A DNA stretch of 45,044 nucleotides, taken from NCBI GenBank assembly GCA_904395905.1, contig CAJFNZ010000022.1:1-45044 (forward strand). The letters run 5' to 3'. The position numbers were made by a program, and so were the translations under genes. This DNA is from an uncultured Oscillospiraceae bacterium. GTDB taxonomy: Bacteria > Bacillota > Clostridia > Oscillospirales > Oscillospiraceae. Below, in pieces: positions 29,508 through 38,536 of this stretch. The notes beneath the pieces are model-generated. The model was not told the origin of the DNA. It was given only the letters and a program-made list of their open reading frames with translations, and made no database searches. Each line of letters starts with the position of its first letter. The first letter of the stretch is position 1.

Positions 29508-30644
29508 TTACAGCCCCAGGGGCTCCACCCAGGCGGCCACGTCCTGCTCCGCGGCGCCGCTCGGGAACCGTTGGCCCTCCTGCCAGTCGCCGGTGCCGGC
29601 CAGCGCCGCCAGACGCTGCCCGCTCTCGCCCAGGCCGGAGCTGGAGGAGGTGCAGAAGGGTATGACCGTCTTACCCGTAAAATCGTTCCCTTCCACGAAG
29701 CCCTCCACCGGCCAGGCGGCGTCGTACCACCAGATGGGATAGCCCAAGAACACCACGTCGTAGGCCTCCCAGTCCTCCGGTGTGTATGCGGCGAGCTCGG
29801 TGTCCCGGGCCTCGGGGTGCTCGTACTCGTAGACCACCCGGCTGCCTGCGTCGTTCCAGTCCAGATCTTCGGCCGTGTAGGGGGCGGCAGGGGTAATCTC
29901 AAACACATCGCCGCCGGTGGCCTCCGCAATGGCATTTGCCACCCGCTCCGTGTTGCCGGTCGCAGAGAAGTAGGCCGCCAGGACGCGGCCGCCCTCCGCC
30001 GGGGCCTCCGGCTGCGCGGGCGTTTCCGGGGCCAGATAGTTCCGCAGAATCGTGGCAACCTGGGCGCGGGTGGCGCTGTTCCCGGGCAGGAACCGATTGC
30101 CCGACACGCCGGTGACAATCCCGTTTGCCCGGGCCCACTCCACCGCCGGAAGGGCATAGGCGGAGATGTCCGCCGCATCGGCAAAGTCCTCCCCGGCCTC
30201 CGCCGCCGGGCTGCCGGCGTACCGCCAGAGGAGGGCGGCAATCTGTTCCCGGGTCACCGGGTCGTCGGGTCCGAAGCGCTCGCCGGAATAGCCGCTGACC
30301 ACGCCGGTCAGCCGGGCCCAGTAGACCCCGTCGGCATACCAGGCGTCCCCGGGCACATCGGCGTAGGGATAGCCCAGGTTCTTGTTTTCCAGAGACGGCG
30401 CGCCGGCCAGGCGGTACAGCGTCGTCACAAGCATCCCGCGGGTCATCGTCCCCTCGGGGTCAAACGCGGTGTCCGAGGTGCCGCCCATCAGGCCGTTGTC
30501 CCGGACGTATGCCACCGCATCGGCGTACCAGGCGTCCGCCGCCACGTCGGAGAAGCCCGTATCCGCTGCCGCGGCCGTCACACCCAGGCTGAGCGTCACG
30601 GCCAGGGCCGCCAGAGCAGCCCCCATTCGTTTCCAAATCCGCAT
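29508..30644 (-). CDS. Exported protein: signal peptide + SLH domains + C-terminal flavodoxin domain
   Basis: MRIWKRMGAALAALAVTLSLGVTAAAA; SLH repeats (FSDVAADAWYADAVAYVRDNGLMGGTSDTAFDPEGTMTRGMLVTTLYRLAG etc.); VLAAYFSATGNTERVANAIAEATG...FLGYPIWWYDAAWPVEGFVEGNDFTGKTVIPFCTSSSSGLG flavodoxin. Confidence 0.9.
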   Translation of the reverse strand: MRIWKRMGAALAALAVTLSLGVTAAAADTGFSDVAADAWYADAVAYVRDNGLMGGTSDTAFDPEGTMTRGMLVTTLYRLAGAPSLENKNLGYPYADVPGDAWYADGVYWARLTGVVSGYSGERFGPDDPVTREQIAALLWRYAGSPAAEAGEDFADAADISAYALPAVEWARANGIVTGVSGNRFLPGNSATRAQVATILRNYLAPETPAQPEAPAEGGRVLAAYFSATGNTERVANAIAEATGGDVFEITPAAPYTAEDLDWNDAGSRVVYEYEHPEARDTELAAYTPEDWEAYDVVFLGYPIWWYDAAWPVEGFVEGNDFTGKTVIPFCTSSSSGLGESGQRLAALAGTGDWQEGQRFPSGAAEQDVAAWVEPLGL

Positions 30645-30657
30645 GGTTATCCCTCCT

Positions 30658-30987
30658 TCACACATTCTCCCGGCCGTAGACCTCCTTGGCCATCCGCAGC
30701 GCCGCCCAGGCCTTGGGCCAGCCTGCGTAAAAGGCCAGCTGCGTCAGGGCTTCCGCCATCTCCACGGCGGTGACGCCGTTGGCCTTGGCCCGCTCGATGT
30801 GATGCAGCAAGGACGTGTCCAGGATGCCGCTGGCCATCAGGGCGGAGACGGTGATGAGGCTCCGGTCCCGGGGCGAGAGCCGGTCCTCCCGGGCCCAGAC
30901 CTCGCCGAACAGCACGTCGTCGTTGAGCTCGGCAAACTTGGGGGCGAATTCGTTCATGGCATCTCTGCCGGCTGTTACAGGTTTCAT
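30658..30987 (-). CDS. Carboxymuconolactone decarboxylase family protein
   Basis: DDVLFGEVWAREDRLSPRDRSLITVSALMASGILDTSLLHHIERAKANGVTAVEMAEALTQLAFYAGWPKAWAAL. Confidence 0.93.
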   Translation of the reverse strand: MKPVTAGRDAMNEFAPKFAELNDDVLFGEVWAREDRLSPRDRSLITVSALMASGILDTSLLHHIERAKANGVTAVEMAEALTQLAFYAGWPKAWAALRMAKEVYGRENV

Positions 30988-31015
30988 GACATAGCCACCT
31001 TTCCGTTCCACGCGT

Positions 31016-31870
31016 TTACTTCTGATCCTCCACCGGCGGAACCATCTCCGCGTACTTTTTCAGCAGCTCGGGGGTGCTGTGGTAATACCGCTTCTGCCGG
31101 TCCATGGCGGCGATTTTCGCCATCTCCCCATCGGTGAGGGAGAAGTCGAACAGGTCCAAATTGGCCCTGATGTGCTCCGGGTTCTTGGAGCCGGGAATCA
31201 CGATGTCGCCCGCCTGAATGTGCCAGCGGAGAATCACCTGGGCATTGCTCTTGCCGTACTTCTTGGCCAGCTCGGTGAACAGCGGCTCCTCCCGCAGCGC
31301 CCTGTCCCCGTGGCCCAGGGGGTACCAGGCCTGCATCACCATGCCCTCCCCGCTGAGGAACTTCTTCAGCTCCTTCTCCTGGGAGTAAGGGTGGACCTCC
31401 GTCTGGAGAACGGCGGGCTTCACCGTGCAGACGTCCAGGATTTCCCAGATCTGGTCCTGGGTGAAGTTGGACAGGCCGATGGCCCAAACCTTGCCCGCCC
31501 GGCAGGCCTCCTCCATCCGCCGGTAGCCGGCCATGTAGTTGCCGGCGGGCTGGTGCAGCAGCAGCAAATCGATGTAATCGGTGTCCAGCCGCGCCAGGGT
31601 CTTGTCCACGGCGTCGGCCTGCTCATAAAAGCTGGGCCACAGCTTGGTCTCCAGGAAGATGGCCTCCCTGGGCACGCCGGACTTCCGGATGGCGCGGCCC
31701 ACGGCCTTTTCGTTCAGATAGGCGTTGGCAGTGTCGATGAGGCAGCCGCCGCACGCGAGGGCGCCGAGGACCGAGGCTTCCGCCTCGTCGGGGCTCAGCA
31801 GGAAGGTACCGATGCCCACCATGGGCATTTTCACGCCGTTTTGCAACGTTGCAAATTCCATTTCCAGCAT
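31016..31870 (-). CDS. Aldo/keto reductase
   Basis: MPMVGIGTFLLSPDEAEASVLGALACGGCLIDTANAYLNEKAVGRAIRKSG...WAIGLSNFTQDQI...LRWHIQAGDIVIPGSKNPEHI. Confidence 0.94.
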   Translation of the reverse strand: MLEMEFATLQNGVKMPMVGIGTFLLSPDEAEASVLGALACGGCLIDTANAYLNEKAVGRAIRKSGVPREAIFLETKLWPSFYEQADAVDKTLARLDTDYIDLLLLHQPAGNYMAGYRRMEEACRAGKVWAIGLSNFTQDQIWEILDVCTVKPAVLQTEVHPYSQEKELKKFLSGEGMVMQAWYPLGHGDRALREEPLFTELAKKYGKSNAQVILRWHIQAGDIVIPGSKNPEHIRANLDLFDFSLTDGEMAKIAAMDRQKRYYHSTPELLKKYAEMVPPVEDQK

Positions 31871-31882
31871 CCTTTCCGAGTT

Positions 31883-32386
31883 TCAAATGCAGTCGTTATA
31901 GATAATCGGCTTAATCAGGCTCCGGTCATGGTGCAAAAACAACTCCATGGCCGCCGGGATCCTGGCCAGGTTCATGTCTGCGTCCCGGATGTAATAGGTC
32001 TCCACAAAGGAGCCGCCCCGGTCCGGGTAGTCCACCCCGGCGTACAGATTGTCCTGGTGCCGCTTGGCCCGGCCGTCCTGGGCCTCCAGGCTCCGCCACA
32101 CCGGCATCACCGAACAGACGATGACCCGGTCGCCCACCCGGAAATCCCGGACCTCCGGCCCCACCTCGACAATCTCGCCGCACATTTCGTGGCCCACCGC
32201 TTTGCCCAGAAGATAGGGCAGGGATGCGCACCCGGTGGCGCACAGATGGGCGTCGCTGGTACAGGGGGACCAGATGAGCGGCCGAATCAGCGCCCCGGTG
32301 GGGCAGATCTCCTCCGGCAGAGGGCACCGGTCGCGGACGGCCAGGGTATTTTGCCCGGTGATGACAACCCCTTTCATGTACTTCAT
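31883..32386 (-). pseudogene. Zinc-dependent alcohol dehydrogenase, N-terminal (GroES-like) fragment; Rossmann domain absent
   Basis: MKYMKGVVITGQNTLAVRDRCPLPE...CTSDAHLCATG...LLGKAVGHEMCGEIVEVGPEVRDFRVGDRV...; homology-like sequence ends near NLARIPA, then a short unrelated tail. Confidence 0.75.
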
Positions 32387-32456
32387 TCGCAAACAGCTCC
32401 TTTCCAAAATCCGGCCCGGCCGGCGCTCGCCGCCGCGGTCCACGAAGGCCAGTTTG

Positions 32457-32513
32457 ATTGTAGTCCCGGCGCCCTTGCAGGAGAAGTCCCGAAAAGTTTT
32501 GCAGTAGATACCC
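32457..32513 (-). promoter_or_regulatory. Promoter A: TACAAT -10 (32457-32462) plus 31-nt shared box (32483-32513)
   Basis: Minus strand GGGTATCTACTGCAAAACTTTTCGGGACTTC - 20 nt - TACAAT upstream of the ADH-AKR-CMD-SLH/flavodoxin operon. Confidence 0.65.
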
Positions 32514-32525
32514 TTCGGTTGAAGC

Positions 32526-33356
32526 TCATGCGGAGCCGCCCGCAGACGGCCCGGCAGGCAGATGCCGGAAGGTGGCGCGGTACATACCGAAGGAGACGGG
32601 CAGCATGATAATCTCCACCACCAGCTGTGTCCATATCATACCATAAAGCCCCACCATGTGGTTCATGAAAATCAGCAGCGGCACATTCAGTATGCCCTGG
32701 CGGCAGGCGGTCAGGACGGCGGACTGCACCCCTTTGCCCATGGCCTGGAGCGTGTAGCTGATGAGGAAGTTCACCGCCGTCAGCGGCACCGCCAGGCAGG
32801 CAATGCGCAGAAACTGCGCACCCAGGGCGCTGGTCTCCGCCTCCGGGATGAAGAGATGCAAAATCTGCGGGGCAAACGCAAAGAAGCAGGCCACGAAGCC
32901 GGCGGATAACACCAGGGCGGTTTTCCAGGAGAAGTAGGACACCGACCGCATCCGCCGGTAGTTTCCCGCCGCGAAGTTGTAGCCCACCAGGGGCATAAAG
33001 CCTTGACACAATCCCATCGACACGTTCAGGGGGAACTGGTCGATGCGCTTGACGATGCCGTAGGCCGCCACCGGGATGTCCCCATAGCCGGCGGCCAGAT
33101 GGACCATGGTCATATTGGAGATATTCCCCAGCGTGGTGGCCAAGGCGGAGGCAATTCCCACCGAAAAGATGGGCCGCAGGAACCGGAACGTAATATGCTT
33201 CGGCCGGAAGGAGACGGCGGTCCGCCCCCGCAGCCGCCAGTATGCCGCCGCAAACCATCCAATCGGGGCCGTGTTGGAGAATGCCGTTGCGATGGCCGCC
33301 CCGGGCACCGGCCGCTGCTCAAACAGATACCGCTTTTCGTCCGGAAAGCCGCTCAT
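32526..33356 (-). pseudogene. MATE family efflux transporter, N-terminal half missing
   Basis: PGAAIATAFSNTAPIGWFAAAYWRLRG...RPIFSVGIASALATTLGNISNMTMVHLAAGYGDIPVAAYGIVKRIDQFPLNVSMGLCQGFMPLVGYNFAAGNY; about half of a normal MATE protein. Confidence 0.78.
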
Positions 33357-33398
33357 CGCCCGGCCTCCCGTCCTCCGCGCCGGCCGCGCCCCGCGCCC

Positions 33399-33773
33399 TT
33401 ACCCATTCCGGTCGTGCTTGCCGCGCAGATTGTATTCATGGCAGAACTGTTCCGCATAGTCCGAGCTGAACCACACTTCGCAGATGCCCAGCGGCACCCT
33501 GGGGTCGATGGAAATCAGAAATTGGTCCGTTTCGCACGCCGGCAGATAGTCCGCTCTGGGATAGCGCTCGGCGCTGGGTTCCAGGTCTTCCACGGTCCCG
33601 TAGGACTCCGTCATCGTCTTTGTGCCGTACAGGATTGCGCCGCAGTCGTAAAAATCGCGGGCGGCGGCGTTGGCTCTGCGGGCGGCGTCCGCCTCCGGCA
33701 GCTGATAGAATCGCCCGCTGCACTTGCCGTTGATTGTGGACGTCATCAGGCAGATGACGTACGGTCTGTTCAT
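33399..33773 (-). pseudogene. Dihydrofolate reductase/RibD C-terminal-like protein, truncated
   Basis: MNRPYVICLMTSTINGKCSGRFYQLPEADAARRANAAARDFYDCGAILYGTKTMTE...; ends at ~124 aa, about half the usual length. Confidence 0.6.
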
Positions 33774-33860
33774 GACATTCCCACCCTTTTCGTCGTTGTA
33801 GGGGCATCCCCGCTTTGCAAAGAAGGGGCGCAGCGGAACTGCGCCCCTTCTGCCGATGGG

Positions 33861-34781
33861 TCAGAGGATGTGGGGATGCTCCGGAATATGCTGCGCGTGG
33901 AACGCCTCCCAGCATTTTTTCACAATCTCCGGGTCGGTCAGCGCGTCGTAGCCGGTCTGCGCCAGGATGGCATAGCCGTACAGGCCCGCCCGCATACCGA
34001 TGCCGTTGGAGGAGGCAAAGGTCGTCGTCCAGTGGTGGCCGGCCGTCCCCACCACCTTGCCGAGCCCCCAGATCTGGATGGCCGGGCAGTAGTAGGACAT
34101 ATCCGCACAGTCGGAGGTGGAGCAGTAATCCGTCGGCTCGCCTTTGAAGGGGATAATCTCCGTCGGAATCAGGTGCGCCCGGTCCGGAATCGGCTCGCCG
34201 GGGTGCAGATGCGCATAGAGCGCCTCCGCCTTCTGGTAGTCCTCGTCCGTGTACGTGAGCGGCGGCACCTTCTGGGCGGCTTCGTTGACGTAGTAGGACA
34301 GCGGGATGTTCAGGTAGAAATTAGGGACTACGGACTCAATCTTGTACGCCATTTTCGTGTCCGTCATCATGGCCGCGCCCTGCGCAACGCGGATGCCGCG
34401 CTGGACCGCGTCGTAGCAGACGTCGTAGTCCTTGTCCGCCCGGAACATATATTTGGCCGCCGCGTAGCAGATGTCCACGGCGCTGAGGTTCTCGTCGTTG
34501 GTGACGCTCTGGCCGCCGACTGCGTCGCTGAGGAGCAGCGGCATCCGCAGGCCGATGTTGCGGCAGGCGTCCACCGGATACGTCCGGAAGAAGCGGGTGA
34601 TACATTCCTCCATCATCTCGTAGTTCCGGGACGCCACCGCCGGGGTGTAGCCGGCGTCGTAGAACTGCCACGTCTGGAGCGCCACTTCATACGGCGTCCG
34701 TTCCGGTTTCCGGAACGCGTGGGCATCCCGGTACAGTTTACAGCGATATTGCAGCATCTCTGCTGGCGTTTTTCGTTCCAT
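33861..34781 (-). CDS. Chimeric ORF: N-terminus like URO-D/MtaA-type corrinoid methyltransferase, C-terminus like AbgB-type M20 amidohydrolase
   Basis: N: MLQYRCKLYRDAHAFRKPERTPYEVALQTWQFYDAGY...; C: AQGAAMMTDTKMAYKIES...PTDYCSTSDCADMSYYCPAIQIWGLGKVVGTAGHHWTTTFASSNGIGMRAGLYGYAILAQTGYDALTDPEIVKKCWEAF. Confidence 0.55.
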   Translation of the reverse strand: MERKTPAEMLQYRCKLYRDAHAFRKPERTPYEVALQTWQFYDAGYTPAVASRNYEMMEECITRFFRTYPVDACRNIGLRMPLLLSDAVGGQSVTNDENLSAVDICYAAAKYMFRADKDYDVCYDAVQRGIRVAQGAAMMTDTKMAYKIESVVPNFYLNIPLSYYVNEAAQKVPPLTYTDEDYQKAEALYAHLHPGEPIPDRAHLIPTEIIPFKGEPTDYCSTSDCADMSYYCPAIQIWGLGKVVGTAGHHWTTTFASSNGIGMRAGLYGYAILAQTGYDALTDPEIVKKCWEAFHAQHIPEHPHIL

Positions 34782-34802
34782 CGCCTTGGATGACCTCCTT
34801 CG

Positions 34803-35282
34803 TCATTGCTCGTTTCCCGTGCGCGTGCGGCTTCCGGCCTGAGGCCCCGCCGCTTCCTTCTGGTCCGGCGCGATTTCCGTGCAGAGCATATTCCGCGCGC
34901 TGTTGTTGATGTTGTTGAGCCACTTGGTGAACGACAGCGTGATGGTCAGCACGACGGTCAGGACCGCCACATTGGGGGTGAAGTACGTATAGCCGGTCCA
35001 AATCAGCAGGAAGTTCAGGACCACCAGAATCATATTGGCCTTCCGGTAGCGCCCCATCTTGCCGGGCTTGAAGGTCTGAATCACAAAGCCCGTGATGGTG
35101 GCCAGCACCAGGGCGCCGATGCTGCTGATGCTGGTGATGACGCCCACGTTTCCCAGCGGCAGCTTCATGATGTCCGTCAGAATATAGGTCAGATAGTAGC
35201 CGTGGAAGGTTCCGGCCATGGTAAACAGCATGAAGCCGATGCCAAAGAACCATTTGATTGTTTTGGTTAATGGCTTTTTCAA
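34803..35282 (-). pseudogene. MFS (sugar/cation symporter-like) transporter, N-terminal fragment
   Basis: TKTIKWFFGIGFMLFTMAGTFHGYYLTYILTDIMKLPLGNVGVITSISSIGALVLATITGFVIQ; stops at 159 aa of an expected ~450. Confidence 0.7.
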
Positions 35283-35330
35283 ATGAATTCCTCCTCTTCA
35301 GGTCGTTCCACCTCTCCCGGCGGCCGGGCG

Positions 35331-35699
35331 TCACAGGGCCGCCGCCCACTCCTTGCAGACCTGCACCGTGGTCTGCGGGTTGTGCGCCCACGCATCCGCG
35401 CCGGTCAGCTTGCAGTACCCTTCGCTGACGGGGGCGCCGCCGATGATGATTTTCACCTGGTCCCGGAGGCCGGCATCCCGGAAGGCATCCACCGTTTTCT
35501 TCATGGAATCGATGGCCAGCGTCAGCACGCCGCTCAGGCCGATGATGTGGACATCGTTCTCCCGGGCCTTCTCCACAATGGTTTCCGGCGCCACGTCAAT
35601 GCCGAGGTCCAGCACGTCGAACCCGGCCGCTTCCAGCATGGAGCGCACGATGTTCTTGCCGATGTCGTGCAAATCGTCCTTGACCGTGCAGAGAATCAT
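35331..35699 (-). CDS. Corrinoid (B12)-binding domain of a methyltransferase corrinoid protein (C-terminal half)
   Basis: GTVKDDLHDIGKN-type motif (CTVKDDLHDIGKNIVRSMLEAAGFDVLDLGIDV...GLSGVLTLAIDSMKKTVDAF...IIIGGAPVSEGYCKLTGADAWA). Confidence 0.88.
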   Translation of the reverse strand: MILCTVKDDLHDIGKNIVRSMLEAAGFDVLDLGIDVAPETIVEKARENDVHIIGLSGVLTLAIDSMKKTVDAFRDAGLRDQVKIIIGGAPVSEGYCKLTGADAWAHNPQTTVQVCKEWAAAL

Positions 35700-35974
35700 C
35701 TTGGTTTTTTCCCGCCGCCGCTCTCGCCGGAGACGAGGCTGTCTTTCAGAATCTCGACGGCCTCGGTCATCAGTTCGCCGGCAAAAATCAAATCGCCGAC
35801 GAAGTACTCGCCGCTCTCAAACCGGTCGCCGATGATGTCCATGCCCTTCTGGCAGGCGTCCAGCGCCTTCTGCGCCTCTGCGCCGCCCTCGTCCATCACC
35901 TGCTTGAGAAGGCCCAGGACGACCTCCTCGTCCAGGTCTCCCATGGCGGCTGCCAGCTTTTCAAAGTCAATCAT
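35696..35974 (-). CDS. Corrinoid protein cap domain (N-terminal half); separate ORF because of a -1-type frame change
   Basis: MIDFEKLAAAMGDLDEEVVLGLLKQVMDEGGAEAQKALDACQKGMDIIGDRFESGEYFVGDLIFAGELMTEAVEIL...; its TGA overlaps the ATG of the next ORF (ATGA). Confidence 0.88.
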   Translation of the reverse strand: MIDFEKLAAAMGDLDEEVVLGLLKQVMDEGGAEAQKALDACQKGMDIIGDRFESGEYFVGDLIFAGELMTEAVEILKDSLVSGESGGGKKPR

Positions 35975-36000
35975 TCCGGTAGTCCTCCTTTGTACGGATG

Positions 36001-36810
36001 TTACGGTTTTTTCGCGCCGACTTTGCCGGCGCGGTACGCACGGTTGTACTTGCGGCCGCCCTTGTCCCGCATACACAGGGCCTCACAGGCGTAAATGGTG
36101 CTCCGCAGGTCCACGCTGCACGGGTCCACGATGGCGGAATCCAGCCCGGCCTGGATGGCATAGGCCATGCAGCCGCAGTTGACGTACTTCCTGGCCGGCA
36201 TATCGAAGCTGATGTTGGAGATGGCCCCGGTCACTTTGACCTCCGGCGCATAGGCGTGGATCTCCGCAATCGCGCGCGCAAAGTCCGCCATGGAGGAGGG
36301 CATCGTCGCCAGCGCCATGACGCAGGGGTCGATGTGCAGGTGGGGGAGCTTCACGCCGTAGCGGTCCGCTTTGTCGATTATCCGCTTGGCAATATCGACC
36401 TTTTTCCCGACGTCCGCCGGGATCCCGTCCTGGTCGCAGGTCAGGCCCACCACGTTCCAGTCCGTCCCGGCAATCACCGGGAAAATGGTCTCGCACTTGT
36501 CCCCTTCCTCGTTCACCGAGTTCACCATGCCCGGGCGCGCCACGCGGCCTTCCTCCAGGATCCTGCGCAGCAGGCGGGCGTTGGGACTGTCGATGCAGAC
36601 GGGCGTCTGGGTCACGGCCTGGATCTGTTCGAGCAACCATACCATGGCCTCATACTCCACATCGGTGGCCGTGCTGGGCGCGCAGTCCAGGAAGTCGGCG
36701 CCCGCTTCCGCCTGGGCGAGCGCGCGCTGCCGAATCGCCTCCGCGTCCCGGTTGGCGATGGCCTCCCGGACGGCCGGGATGGCGCCGTTGATTTTCTCCC
36801 CGATAATCAT
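36001..36810 (-). CDS. Methyltetrahydrofolate:corrinoid methyltransferase-like (pterin-binding, MeTr family)
   Basis: MIIGEKINGAIPAVREAIANRDAEAIRQRALAQAEAGADFLDCAPSTATDVEYEAMVWLLEQIQAVTQTPVCIDSPN... Confidence 0.92.
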   Translation of the reverse strand: MIIGEKINGAIPAVREAIANRDAEAIRQRALAQAEAGADFLDCAPSTATDVEYEAMVWLLEQIQAVTQTPVCIDSPNARLLRRILEEGRVARPGMVNSVNEEGDKCETIFPVIAGTDWNVVGLTCDQDGIPADVGKKVDIAKRIIDKADRYGVKLPHLHIDPCVMALATMPSSMADFARAIAEIHAYAPEVKVTGAISNISFDMPARKYVNCGCMAYAIQAGLDSAIVDPCSVDLRSTIYACEALCMRDKGGRKYNRAYRAGKVGAKKP

Positions 36811-36867
36811 CAAGTGGGGGTTCCTCCTTCCAACGGATATTTGATACAATCGAACGCTTACGATTTT

Positions 36868-36923
36868 AGTTTACTCCCCCGGGGGAGAAACGGAAGTCTC
36901 GATAAGTTGCCGGGCGTAAACCT
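36868..36923 (-). promoter_or_regulatory. Promoter C: TAAACT -10 (36868-36873) plus 31-nt shared box (36893-36923)
   Basis: Minus strand AGGTTTACGCCCGGCAACTTATCGAGACTTC - 19 nt - TAAACT upstream of the corrinoid methyltransferase operon. Confidence 0.6.
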
Positions 36924-37014
36924 GAGGTTTCCGCCCGAAGGTTGTACCTTTTTGCCAAAGCAGAAAAAGCGGCCGCCCCGGAACCAAAATTCCGGAGCGG
37001 CCGCGCCGCCGTTT

Positions 37015-37920
37015 CTATCCGGCTTTGTCCGCTTTGGGCCAAGCCTTCTTGATGGTTTGCAGAAACCGATAGACCATGGGGGACGTCTCTGCGGCGTACC
37101 GCAGGCCGAACGGGACCGTGTAGGTCCAGTCCACCGGCAGGAGCTTGATGCCGGGATGGTAGTCCCGCCACAGGGGCACCGCAAACAGGATGTCTTCGCT
37201 GTTCGCGCACTGGTTGAAGACATCCTCGTTGATATAGGAGAAATCCTTCAGACGGATCCCCGGGTACCGCGCCTGGATGTCGTTGCGGAATTGGTCGATG
37301 AAGCTGTTGAAGCCGTGGCAGAAGCAGAGCAGCCGGTATCCGGACAGGTCCTGGACGGTCAGCCTGGATTTCTGCGCCAGGGGATGGCGCAGGGATACGG
37401 CGCACTGTACCGGCTCATACGTCAGATGCAGCGTGTTGAGGCTGCTGACTCGCATGGGGTCATACATCAGCAGCAGGAGGTCGATGTCCCTGCCCAGGCG
37501 GGAGAGGGTCTCCCGGTACAGTTCCGGCCGCATTGCAAAGCTGACCAGCTGATACTGGAGGCGGGGGAGCTCCTGCTGCGCCAGGCGGAGGACCTCCCGC
37601 AGCAGCTTCCGGGAGGTCATAAAGCCGACGCCGATGCACATCACATCCCCCGTCTTCTGCTGCTGGATGGTCCGCAGCCGCTCGAGGGTCTGTCTCGACT
37701 CGGCGATGCACTTCTTGGCCTCCTGATAGAACAGCACGCCGACGTCCGACAGCGTCGTGCCCCGGGACGTCCGGTCCAGCAGCTGCAGGCCGAGCCGCTC
37801 CTCCAGCGCGTTGATCTGCTTGATGACCGCCGTCGTGCTGATGTAGAGCGACTGGCCGGCCTTGGCGAAGCTCCCGCTCTCCACCACCGCCACAAAGGTG
37901 TCCAGCTGTGGATGATACAC
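37015..37920 (-). CDS. LysR family transcriptional regulator (paralog 1)
   Basis: VYHPQLDTFVAVVESGSFAKAGQSLYISTTAVIKQINALEERLGLQLLDRTSRG...; GTG start at 37920; shares FNQCANSEDIL with the second LysR. Confidence 0.93.
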   Translation of the reverse strand: MYHPQLDTFVAVVESGSFAKAGQSLYISTTAVIKQINALEERLGLQLLDRTSRGTTLSDVGVLFYQEAKKCIAESRQTLERLRTIQQQKTGDVMCIGVGFMTSRKLLREVLRLAQQELPRLQYQLVSFAMRPELYRETLSRLGRDIDLLLLMYDPMRVSSLNTLHLTYEPVQCAVSLRHPLAQKSRLTVQDLSGYRLLCFCHGFNSFIDQFRNDIQARYPGIRLKDFSYINEDVFNQCANSEDILFAVPLWRDYHPGIKLLPVDWTYTVPFGLRYAAETSPMVYRFLQTIKKAWPKADKAG

Positions 37921-37954
37921 GCAATCCCCCCTTTCCCCCGATGCGCGCAGGGTT

Positions 37955-38489
37955 TTACACGGTTTTTCCCGCCTGGTACGCCTGATGCGCGGCCGGGGTC
38001 TCCAGAACCTCGCCCTTCTGATACACGCCGGAGCCGTAAATGCGCGCCCGGACCCGGGCGCCCGGCAGGCAGTCGGTGAACCCCGCCAGCGCCTCCATGG
38101 TGCGCTCCATGGCGCCCTTGCCCGCAGCGGCGGTGGCGATGAAGCAGACCTCCTTGTCCCGGATCTCCGTGTACCGGGGCAGGGTGCGGTCGATGAGGGT
38201 CTTGAGCCGGCCGTCCATGGAGTAGAAGTACACCGGCGTGGCCAGCACCAGCACGTCGGCCTCCACCATCTTGTCCAGGATGGCGGCCATGTCGTCCTTC
38301 TGGACGCACACACCGGTGCCCCGGCAGCCGTAACAGGCCCGGCAGGGGGCAATCCTCTGCTCCAATACGCGGAGCTTCTCCACCCGGTGGCCGGCCTCCT
38401 TCGCGCCCATGGCAAACTGGTCGCACAGCAGGTCCGAATTGCCCCCCCTTGCGGGGGCTGGCAGACAGAATCAATATCTTTTTGGCCAT
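37955..38489 (-). pseudogene. NADPH-dependent FMN reductase/flavodoxin family gene interrupted by a +1 frameshift in a G7 tract
   Basis: MAKKILILSASPRKGG (frame 1, from ATG 38489), then [N]SDLLCDQFAMGAKEAGHRVEKLRVLEQRIAPCRACYGCRGTGVC... in another frame; G7 (C7 on plus, 38442-38448) where G6 keeps frame. Confidence 0.8.
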
Positions 38490-38536
38490 TCCATTCCCGT
38501 TCCTTTCCGGCGGCGGGGACGCCGCCGCTCCGTATC

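Noticed and set aside
35998-38079. 693-aa plus-strand ORF opposite MeTr/LysR genes
   Set aside because: Antisense to three recognisable genes; no motif, biased composition.
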